Shown here: positions 1 through 5,194 of the stretch, in pieces
Layout: each line of letters opens with the position of its first letter
How positions within the stretch are numbered: position 1 is the first letter of the stretch
Assembly (NCBI GenBank): GCA_910585605.1
Contig: CAJUFL010000101.1
Coordinates: 1-6,699, forward strand
Direction: 5' to 3'
DNA from: an uncultured Lachnospiraceae bacterium
GTDB taxonomy: Bacteria; Bacillota; Clostridia; Lachnospirales; Lachnospiraceae
DNA: 6,699 nt
Program-made: the position numbers and the translations under genes
The notes under the pieces: generated by a model
Seen by the model: the letters and a program-made list of their open reading frames with translations, nothing else
Databases searched by the model: none
Told to the model about the DNA's origin: nothing

Positions 1-633
1 AAAAAACGTGTGCCATTCCCGACCAGAAAGAAACCCATTGTCAAAGATTATTCAAAGAAAAATCTCATTGACACCACCGAGGATAAGTTTGCACAAAGCC
101 CCGGCTTGAAACATTGGGCAGATATTCAAAATCTTAAAATAGCCGCCGCAAGCTACAGTCAGACAGGCTCTATTGCAGAGCTTGAAAAGCAGATTGCAGC
201 CAAGTCCACACTGGCAAAAACAGCCCGTGAAAGCCTTGTGGAAACCGAGCGCCAGCTAAAGGATTTAGGGCAGGTTTTGAAATATGCGGAGCAGTACAAA
301 ACCAACCATATCTATCAAGTGCGCTACCAAAAATCCAAGGACAAAGATGCTTATCTGCGCCGCCATGAAACCGAACTTATCCTCCATGACGGTGCGCAAA
401 ATATACTGAAACGACTGGGCATCAATCCGAAGGAGATTAATGTTGAAAAACTCCGCAGCGATTACAATACACTCTATTCCAAAAAGCAGACATTACTGAA
501 AACCTATAAGTCTGCCGAGAAAGAAGCCGCTGACCTGAACCGGAAACTGGATAACCTTAACCAATATCTTGACCTCAATCCAGAACAGCAAGTTACCGAC
601 AAAAGGATTGACAAAAATACGCAATCCCTCTAA
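1..633 (+). CDS. Relaxase/mobilization nuclease, C-terminal part (5' end outside window)
   Basis: The reading frame is open from base 1 to the TAA at 631-633. The GTG at 10 is only the first possible start inside the window, not a convincing one: no ribosome binding site can be seen and the frame runs off the left edge. The roughly 210 visible residues are lysine-rich and mostly helical, with likely coiled-coil stretches at about residues 55-95 and 150-195 counted from the GTG. From memory, the block around HWADIQNLKIAAASY, the later YRLRRHET-like segment (DAYLRRHETELILHDGAQ) and the helical tail match the C-terminal region of MobA/VirD2-type relaxases of clostridial ICEs, which nick at oriT and lead the transferred strand. 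The catalytic N-terminal half (tyrosine and three-histidine motif) lies outside the window, so activity cannot be judged. It is followed by a hairpin terminator 13 bases after its stop. Family assignment is fairly sure; the exact subfamily is not. Confidence 0.78.
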   Translation, partial: KKRVPFPTRKKPIVKDYSKKNLIDTTEDKFAQSPGLKHWADIQNLKIAAASYSQTGSIAELEKQIAAKSTLAKTARESLVETERQLKDLGQVLKYAEQYKTNHIYQVRYQKSKDKDAYLRRHETELILHDGAQNILKRLGINPKEINVEKLRSDYNTLYSKKQTLLKTYKSAEKEAADLNRKLDNLNQYLDLNPEQQVTDKRIDKNTQSL

Positions 634-642
634 ATTCGACAT

Positions 643-693
643 AAAAAAAGGTGTATCGTTTAGAAGCTCTCACTTCATCACGATACACCTTTT
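643..693. terminator. Bidirectional hairpin terminator after relaxase gene
   Basis: A perfect 14-bp inverted repeat (646-659 against 680-693, arm AAAAGGTGTATCGT) encloses a 20-base loop. Read on the plus strand, the stem ends in four T, starting 13 bases after the relaxase stop. Read on the minus strand it ends in seven T (complement of the A run 643-649), so it is the stronger intrinsic terminator for transcription coming from the right. The stop codon of the possible small minus-strand gene falls in the loop. Confidence 0.75.
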
Positions 694-759
694 ATTGTGG
701 GGCAATACGCCGATACGTTTCTTTGTACACTTTCGTACTTTCTTATGTCCTTTTATCAT
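670..759 (-). CDS. Possible 29-residue basic peptide gene
   Basis: On the minus strand an ATG at 757-759 opens a 29-codon frame ending in TGA at 670-672. It is preceded by GGAGAG (complement of 764-769) four bases upstream, a good ribosome binding site, and it decides the start over an in-frame ATG four codons earlier that lacks one. The peptide begins MIKGHKKVRKCTKKRIG and holds 11 Lys/Arg, two His and two Cys, with no acidic residue. The last codons run through one arm of the terminator hairpin and the stop lies in its loop, so gene end and terminator are fused. I do not recognise a family. No convincing promoter is visible upstream. It could be a nucleic-acid-binding or secreted cationic peptide, a remnant, or a chance frame. 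Confidence 0.33.
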   Translation of the reverse strand: MIKGHKKVRKCTKKRIGVLPHNKRCIVMK

Positions 760-845
760 AATACTCTCCATTTGCATAACAAAACTATTGACATATTCCC
801 ATATCAATCAACAGTTTTTCCACTACTGTTTCTTCCCATATATTT

Positions 846-891
846 AAAGGCATACTGCAATCACTCTTTTAATGATACGCAGTACGCCTTT
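846..891. terminator. Hairpin terminator, probable end of hemerythrin-receiver transcript
   Basis: Arms 846-858 and 879-891 pair at 12 of 13 positions (one A-C mismatch at 852/885), with a further four-pair extension (860-863 with 873-876) inside the 20-base span. The plus-strand reading ends in four T, the minus-strand reading in three T. It sits about 160 bases past the stop of the minus-strand hemerythrin gene. The weak T tracts make it a less certain terminator than the one at 643-693. Confidence 0.55.
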
Positions 892-965
892 TAAAATATA
901 GGCTTTTCTTTTACTGTCTTTAATCACGTCAGGTTGTCACAGAAATTTCTTAAATGCTGTCATCT

Positions 966-1049
966 TTATACCTTTACATCAAATCCGTTCAGGACTTCCA
1001 TGCCAACGATACCGTTTACGTCATCCCCAAAGAATATTGCCTGCTTGCC
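966..1049 (-). other. Protein-like in-frame stretch behind the hemerythrin-receiver stop
   Basis: Directly after the TAA at 1050-1052, the same minus-strand frame stays open for 27 sense codons and ends in TAA at 966-968. The translation (GKQAIFFGDD ... VLNGFDVKV) is rich in Gly, Asp and Val and looks more like real protein than the surrounding AT-rich non-coding DNA. It has no start codon with a ribosome binding site of its own. It could be a former C-terminal extension cut off by a nonsense change, or a remnant of another gene. I do not recognise the family. Confidence 0.3.
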
Positions 1050-2432
1050 TTATTCCTTTTTATCGCTTCCCGCATTCCCATCGTTGTTAAAGAAGCGATC
1101 CACTTCCTTCTTGATTAATTCTGGTGAAAGTGATTTAGACAAGTATCCCTGTGGCTTATGTTGTATCACTTTTTTGACACTTTCCCTATCTACCCTGCTG
1201 GTCAAAAAAATAATTGGAATATTCGCAAATTCCTTCTCAGAACGAATCATTTCCAAAATTTGATCTCCACTGCACACGGGCATCTCATAATCCAATAAAA
1301 CCAAATCCGGTCTACTTAATGTAATACTTCTGATAGCAGATAATCCTGATGTTGCCGTCATCACCTCATAGTCCTTTTCTAACAGCTGCTGCAGCAACTT
1401 CAACATAAATTCCGAATCATCAACCAAAAGCACCTTTTTCTTTTCGCTTGCCGCAGCTCTTTCTGCCTTGTTCTGACTCAGGTACTTCTCAACCTTATTC
1501 ATAGCATTTTCTATAATGATAGAAGCCCCGCTCTCGCCCTCAAATGTATCCGATGTCATCATACAGTATGCAAAATATCCCTTTCCAGTATCAAACAACA
1601 GGCTGCACTGCGGTTTATTTTTCTCAAATATCCTGTGAAACTGTTCATAATTCAGCAGTTGTTCTTCCTTTACCTCAACATCCGCCAAAGACGGAAAATG
1701 CTCCTTGATGTATTCTATCAGCTGTCGTGCCGTATATCTTGCCGCATTCATCATCATAGCATCTATAGCCTTGGCTTTTGCGTCTATTACGCCGCCAATG
1801 GTACTGACAATTAATTGTTCTTCAAAAATAAGAAAGAACTCCCATCTCTTTTTTTCTGCAGTTTCATAAATCAGGCGGTAATAAATTCCGTTCCCGAATT
1901 TCTCACCACCATAACAATTGCTAATCTGTTGAGCATTTAGCAGAAACATATTATGTAATTGGCTGACGATTACCTGTCCCAACACTGCTTGTTCTTCCTC
2001 TGGCAGAAGTCTTTCCCATCGTTCCGGAACCGTTCCACTTACGATAGCCTGATCTTCTACCAAAGCATGCCCGACCAGCCACCCTGCACATACACCTAGA
2101 AAATGCTCAATCGCATTCTCCGAATAGTCCATCTGCTCCAATTCCCTTCCAAGTGCCGGCAGCGTTGTTTCGCGAAAATTTCTGTGCAGGCGTGCATGCG
2201 TTGCAAGCCCTATATAGCCAATAGATGCCATATACTCTTCCTCATCTTGGAAATGCTTAAGGGCATGATCCTTAAAATATTTCACTGCTTCCTGACAAAC
2301 CCACTGGCTTTTCTCCTCCTGTTGTCTAAAATCAAACAATCTGCCAAGAATCCTGAACAGCTTTTTATGCTCTTTGTCAATAACCTCCACTCCGATTTCA
2401 TATCGCTTGTTCCAAACCAGCTTATCTCCCAT
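1050..2432 (-). CDS. Hemerythrin - CheX-like(?) - response-regulator receiver fusion protein
   Basis: A 460-residue soluble protein with no membrane segment or signal peptide. Residues 1-130 are a bacterial hemerythrin: the canonical diiron ligands are all visible as H22, H60, E64, H79, H83, H122 and D127, with the usual W-x-Y-G-V-I-D-EH opening. Such domains bind O2 reversibly or sense redox state or iron. Residues about 150-325 are a separate alpha/beta domain that resembles the CheX/CheC-like phosphatase fold, but the Glu of its ExxN motif would be Met226 (N229 is present), so this call is tentative. Residues 332-448 are a receiver: acidic D338/D339, phospho-acceptor D381, T411 and K433. 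No DNA-binding output domain follows, so it probably acts by protein contact. Start: ATG at 2430-2432 with GGAGG seven bases upstream. It is divergent from the Agr-like operon, and its receiver may accept phosphate from a kinase outside or inside this window. Confidence 0.88.
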   Translation of the reverse strand: MGDKLVWNKRYEIGVEVIDKEHKKLFRILGRLFDFRQQEEKSQWVCQEAVKYFKDHALKHFQDEEEYMASIGYIGLATHARLHRNFRETTLPALGRELEQMDYSENAIEHFLGVCAGWLVGHALVEDQAIVSGTVPERWERLLPEEEQAVLGQVIVSQLHNMFLLNAQQISNCYGGEKFGNGIYYRLIYETAEKKRWEFFLIFEEQLIVSTIGGVIDAKAKAIDAMMMNAARYTARQLIEYIKEHFPSLADVEVKEEQLLNYEQFHRIFEKNKPQCSLLFDTGKGYFAYCMMTSDTFEGESGASIIIENAMNKVEKYLSQNKAERAAASEKKKVLLVDDSEFMLKLLQQLLEKDYEVMTATSGLSAIRSITLSRPDLVLLDYEMPVCSGDQILEMIRSEKEFANIPIIFLTSRVDRESVKKVIQHKPQGYLSKSLSPELIKKEVDRFFNNDGNAGSDKKE

Positions 2433-2439
2433 ATTCTAT

Positions 2440-2444
2440 CCTCC
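2440..2444 (-). promoter_or_regulatory. Ribosome binding site of the hemerythrin-receiver gene
   Basis: GGAGG on the minus strand, seven bases before the ATG at 2432. It fixes the start, giving the standard N-terminus of hemerythrin domains. Confidence 0.85.
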
Positions 2445-2512
2445 ACTTTATTTTAGTAAATAATTTATTCTATTTCACATATTTTTAAGCAAATAAATAG
2501 AAACCTTTTTTA

Positions 2513-2541
2513 ATTATATCATAAAACAACATCTTTACCCC
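2513..2541 (-). promoter_or_regulatory. Promoter of the hemerythrin-receiver gene (extended -10)
   Basis: On the minus strand a perfect TATAAT (complement of 2513-2518) is preceded by TG with one base between (TGATATAAT), an extended -10 element. At the 17-base spacing the -35 position (2536-2541) reads GGGGTA, which is poor and overlaps the C8/G8 run. Extended -10 promoters can work without a good -35. The predicted start near 2506 gives a leader of about 74 bases. Confidence 0.6.
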
Positions 2542-2545
2542 CCCC
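2538..2545. repeat. Homopolymer of eight C (G8 on minus strand) at the -35 position
   Basis: Eight consecutive C lie in an otherwise AT-rich intergenic region and overlap the predicted -35 hexamer of the minus-strand promoter. Such runs are prone to slipped-strand length change. Whether that would alter this promoter is inference. Confidence 0.8.
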
Positions 2546-2603
2546 ATTTTTCGCATATTCATCCCTTTTTTTCGCAAAAGGATTATTGTATCACACCTTT
2601 ACG

Positions 2604-2621
2604 ATAAACGCATGAATAAAC
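2604..2621. repeat. Direct repeat ATAAAC, two copies 12 bases apart; possible operator
   Basis: ATAAAC occurs at 2604-2609 and 2616-2621. On the minus strand each copy reads GTTTAT, and both nine-base contexts (AATGTTTAT, TGCGTTTAT) match eight of nine positions of the remembered LytTR-regulator half-site pattern. The spacing is shorter than the roughly 21-22 bases usual for AgrA-type sites, so this is a weak candidate. Confidence 0.25.
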
Positions 2622-2709
2622 ATTTTTTAACAATGAAGCAAAACCAGAGTAAGTATGCAGAAATATTTTTGAAATTGCGTTAGCGTGTCACACCACCATA
2701 AAAAAGCAA

Positions 2710-2738
2710 TTTACATTTTCTCAAAAATAGTGTATAAT
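2710..2738 (+). promoter_or_regulatory. Promoter of the Agr-like operon
   Basis: TTTACA (2710-2715) and a perfect TATAAT (2733-2738) are separated by exactly 17 bases, a close match to the sigma-A consensus. The predicted start near 2745 leaves a leader of about 109 bases before the regulator's ATG. Confidence 0.8.
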
Positions 2739-2744
2739 TATTTC

Positions 2745-2853
2745 TTTAGACAGCATTCGTGCCAACACCAATATCTGAAAAAGGATATCAGTAGTAGATC
2801 AGAAAAACCTGCTAACACTAAGAATGCTTTAAATCTGGAGGCAGCAAACCCAT
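2745..2853 (+). promoter_or_regulatory. 5' leader of the Agr-like operon with possible structure
   Basis: AGCATTC at 2752-2758 can pair perfectly with GAATGCT at 2822-2828, closing most of the leader and ending nine bases before the GGAGG at 2837-2841. Inside it, ATATC (2771-2775) can pair with GATAT (2784-2788). The GGAGG is 12 bases from the ATG, a long spacing. No leader peptide or known riboswitch is recognised, and the structures are by-eye only. Confidence 0.35.
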
Positions 2854-3597
2854 ATGAAACTTGTAATCTGTGACGACAACCTAAAAGACCTGAACGAATT
2901 AGAAGGTCTGCTTATTAAATATGGAAATCACCGATCTGATATTTGTCTTGAATTAGAAAAATTTTCTGACGTCTCCACACTATTGCAAAAATTACAGCAT
3001 AATGAAACGGCAGATATTTATATCTTAGATATTATCATGTCACAAATAACAGGAATCGACCTTGGATATGAAATCAGAAAAAACAATGCCCTAAGTATAA
3101 TTATCTATATTAGTACATCCGACGCTTTTGCTATGGATGCCTATAATATCCACGCCCTAAGATATTTGCTAAAGCCAATTAAAGAAAATAATCTTTTTGA
3201 GGCACTGGATTACACTCTATCCCACATAGATGCTAGAAATGACTCCGTCTATGTGGTAAAAACAAATGCAGGGCTAGAATCTATTTTGTATTCTCAAATC
3301 GAATATATAGAAAATTTTTCCCGCAAACTGAAAATCCATCTGAGAAACGGGGAAATAGTAACAAGCATTTATATTCGGGAATCTTTTGAAAAGGAGATAG
3401 AAGAACTTATAAATTCCAAAAAATTTGTCTATGTTCATAAGTCATTCCTAATAAACATGAACTATGTAAGAACAGTGCTTCAACATACAGTAGTAATGGA
3501 CAGCGGCATAAGCATTCCCATCAGCAAAAAAAAATATTCGGAAGTAAAAAAAGAATATCTTTTGTACATCTCAAATAATATACATAAGGAGACATAA
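2854..3597 (+). CDS. AgrA-like LytTR-family response regulator
   Basis: A 247-residue transcription regulator. Residues 1-125 are a receiver: acidic pocket D7/D8, phospho-acceptor D59 (in YILDIIM), S87/T88 at the switch position and K107 in LLKP. Residues about 132-240 are a LytTR DNA-binding domain with the characteristic segment F191-V-Y-V-H195-K-S197-F-L-I-N201. Length and order match AgrA/LytR-type regulators, which bind paired direct repeats upstream of target promoters. Start: ATG at 2854, supported by the standard MKLVICDD opening, with GGAGG 12 bases upstream. It is translationally coupled to the kinase gene: its stop TAA (3595-3597) shares one base with the kinase ATG. Targets are not evident in the window; the operon itself and the divergent hemerythrin gene are candidates. 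The operon is visibly more AT-rich than the ICE genes on the right. Confidence 0.92.
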   Translation: MKLVICDDNLKDLNELEGLLIKYGNHRSDICLELEKFSDVSTLLQKLQHNETADIYILDIIMSQITGIDLGYEIRKNNALSIIIYISTSDAFAMDAYNIHALRYLLKPIKENNLFEALDYTLSHIDARNDSVYVVKTNAGLESILYSQIEYIENFSRKLKIHLRNGEIVTSIYIRESFEKEIEELINSKKFVYVHKSFLINMNYVRTVLQHTVVMDSGISIPISKKKYSEVKKEYLLYISNNIHKET

Positions 3598-4886
3598 TGA
3601 ATTATTTAACAGCTTTTTCTTATATCATAAGCCATATTTTTCTGATATTATTTTTTTATCTGTTTATGATACACCGCTACTCGCAAGTCGCTACCATCCT
3701 GATTTACTTCCTACTATTTTCAGTTTTATGCATACTGGATTTCTCCAAGTTAATCCTATTCCCTGACAGCGCCCTATGCTACGTTGTTTCAACCATACTT
3801 CAAATCATTGCAACCCAGACATCAGCTTTTTTTACTGCCAGAAGGCAAAACTACCAGACTTTGTTTATAGGACTTAGCGCATCCAGTTATGTAATAGCGG
3901 GAGCTGTCTCATCGGCAATCATAAAAATATATACTGGCAACTCTATTTGGGCTATAATAGGAAGCATTGCCGTACACTTTGTAATCCTAGTGTTTTTATC
4001 TTTCACAATTAGAAAACCTTGTTTAAGATTTCAGGAAAAAGGCTATGAAAAGGGTTGGTGGAAGATGTGTTTGATTCCTATATTTTTTTACTGTAGCGTT
4101 TCCTTTATTGCATTTTTCCCCCACACACTTTATGACAATCCAGATAATATCATAGGTACTGTATTTATTATCATAACTATGTTTGCATCCTATATCATCG
4201 TACTCAGTTATATAGAAAGCGAAGCAAAAAGAATTGCAGGCTACTGGGAAAATAAACTTCAAGAATCCTATATTCGGGGACTAGAAAATCGGCATTATCT
4301 TGTGGCGCAGGCAGAGCAGAACCTTAAAATATTACATCATGATATACGACATTATTCCAATATTATTGATTCCTTGCTAGAACAAAAAAGATATGAAGAA
4401 ATTAAAGGAATAAATGAACAAATCAGCCATATGGCGGACGAAAATAAAGTAAAGGAATACTGTAGTAACCTCATTGTCAATACTATTCTCTCAAACATGA
4501 TGAACAAAGCCCTCTCGCTTGATATCAAAGTAGACCTTAACGCCAAGATACCAAAAGAAATACCAGTAAATGATTATGAGCTTGCTATTGTTATCGCAAA
4601 TTTATTTGAAAATGCCATCCAGTGCGTAAAACCTTTTGAAAAGGAAAAAAGATATATAGAAATAGAAATCAATTGCATGAACAATCAATTATTCATCCAG
4701 ACAAAAAATGAATACGAAGGGGAAATCATTCTGGATTCCACCACAAAACTTCCAAAAAGCAAAAAGAATGGGAACCACGGGTGGGGAATGCAGAGCATAT
4801 TGTCCTTCTCCAAAAAAATTAGCGGCACCGTAGGTTGTTATTTGGATAACGGCATTTTTCATATTATGCTATATGCCAAATTTTAA
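3597..4886 (+). CDS. AgrC-like membrane histidine kinase (GHKL ATPase domain)
   Basis: A 429-residue sensor kinase. The N-terminal half is strongly hydrophobic with about six to seven membrane segments (roughly 7-26, 31-48, 57-80, 88-109, 116-137, 156-176, 184-205), the layout of AgrC-type peptide sensors. A helical linker (207-245) leads to the dimerisation/phospho-acceptor motif LKILHHDIRH, with H248 followed by D the likely phosphorylated histidine. The GHKL ATPase domain shows the N-box (N335-L-F-E-N339-A) and a G-box (H394-G-W-G397-M-Q-S). The start has AAGGAG (3586-3591) five bases upstream and overlaps the regulator's stop by one base. It presumably phosphorylates the preceding regulator. 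Unlike full agr loci there is no AgrB protease or AgrD peptide gene in the window, so the signal is unknown. Confidence 0.9.
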   Translation: MNYLTAFSYIISHIFLILFFYLFMIHRYSQVATILIYFLLFSVLCILDFSKLILFPDSALCYVVSTILQIIATQTSAFFTARRQNYQTLFIGLSASSYVIAGAVSSAIIKIYTGNSIWAIIGSIAVHFVILVFLSFTIRKPCLRFQEKGYEKGWWKMCLIPIFFYCSVSFIAFFPHTLYDNPDNIIGTVFIIITMFASYIIVLSYIESEAKRIAGYWENKLQESYIRGLENRHYLVAQAEQNLKILHHDIRHYSNIIDSLLEQKRYEEIKGINEQISHMADENKVKEYCSNLIVNTILSNMMNKALSLDIKVDLNAKIPKEIPVNDYELAIVIANLFENAIQCVKPFEKEKRYIEIEINCMNNQLFIQTKNEYEGEIILDSTTKLPKSKKNGNHGWGMQSILSFSKKISGTVGCYLDNGIFHIMLYAKF

Positions 4887-4925
4887 AACCTTTGGTTATA
4901 TTAAAATTGTCCTAAAACAAGTACC

Positions 4926-4973
4926 AAAAAACAGGCTTCTCGCCCACATTTTAAGTGGGAGAGAATCCTGTTT
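4926..4973. terminator. Bidirectional terminator between the Agr-like operon and ICE genes
   Basis: Arms 4929-4947 and 4955-4973 pair at 17 of 19 positions around a seven-base loop. The minus-strand reading ends in six T (complement of A 4926-4931), ten bases after the stop of the TTRAP-like gene. The plus-strand reading ends in three T, 42 bases after the kinase stop. It serves the convergent units on both sides, most strongly the minus-strand one. Confidence 0.85.
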
Positions 4974-4983
4974 CTGTTACATT

Positions 4984-5190
4984 TTACTCCGCCTCAATCA
5001 TTTCAAATTGTTCAAATTCTTCATCGGTCATGTTCTGCAACTTTCCTATTGTCCTATGGGACAATTCCTCCATATCCGAATCATCAAGGTATGGTAGGGC
5101 TCTTTCAATATCCTCTATGACCTCGCTCCTGCTCTCTCCTGCAAATATACAGATTAAATTTACTTCTTCCACAGTAAAATTATGATTCAT
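4984..5190 (-). CDS. Transposon-transfer assisting (TTRAP-like) small protein
   Basis: A 68-residue acidic protein beginning MNHNFTVEEVNLICIF and carrying the pattern of an N-terminal FTVEE-N-L segment, a middle ALPYLDD and a C-terminal KLQNMTDEEFE. I recognise this from memory as the transposon-transfer assisting family encoded by many clostridial ICEs next to the DUF4316/YodL-type gene; its biochemical role is not established. Length is normal for the family. The ATG lies four bases after the stop of the upstream large gene. A GGGAG (complement of 5201-5205) about ten bases before it lies inside that gene's last codons, suggesting translational coupling in one operon. A strong hairpin follows the stop. 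Confidence 0.8.
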   Translation of the reverse strand: MNHNFTVEEVNLICIFAGESRSEVIEDIERALPYLDDSDMEELSHRTIGKLQNMTDEEFEQFEMIEAE

Positions 5191-5194
5191 ATCC

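Larger units (their letters stand above)
634..1049. other. Relaxase-to-cargo intergenic region
   Basis: This 416-base stretch between the convergent relaxase gene and the hemerythrin-receiver gene has no confident coding region. It contains two hairpins (643-693 and 846-891), a possible small minus-strand gene (670-759) and a protein-like minus-strand stretch (966-1049), each listed separately. The rest (about 770-845 and 892-965) is AT-rich with no promoter or repeat that I can support. Confidence 0.6.
2433..2853. other. Divergent intergenic region between hemerythrin gene and Agr-like operon
   Basis: This 421-base region carries the promoters of both units, a run of eight C, a short direct repeat and an approximately 109-base leader of the plus-strand operon, all listed separately. 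The rest is AT-rich, and no coding region is supported. A 62-codon plus-strand frame (2685-2873) overlaps the promoter and is judged chance. Confidence 0.7.

Noticed and set aside
788..793. Perfect TTGACA on the plus strand
   Set aside because: No TATAAT-like element at 16-18 bases downstream and no gene follows on that strand.
569..894. Plus-strand frames of 92 and 65 codons after the relaxase
   Set aside because: Low-complexity Phe/Ile/Leu-rich translations across both hairpins with no ribosome binding site.
941..950. Ten-base palindrome AGAAATTTCT
   Set aside because: Short, AT-rich and isolated; expected by chance and not linked to a promoter.
912..958. Minus-strand mini-frame MTAFKKFL followed by a long open frame after its TGA (upstream end near 965)
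   Set aside because: Only eight codons, then an open stretch that runs through the hairpin at 846-891; no protein-like character, so chance is likelier than a readthrough gene.
934..1263. Plus-strand 109-codon frame opposite the receiver domain
   Set aside because: Antisense shadow of the minus-strand gene with no ribosome binding site.
2591..2694. TCACACC at 2591-2597 and again at 2688-2694
   Set aside because: A seven-base repeat 97 bases apart with no extension beyond a few bases; too weak to call a site.
2685..2873. 62-codon plus-strand frame starting MSHHHKK
   Set aside because: It contains the -35 and -10 of the Agr-like promoter and overlaps the regulator start; no ribosome binding site and no family resemblance.
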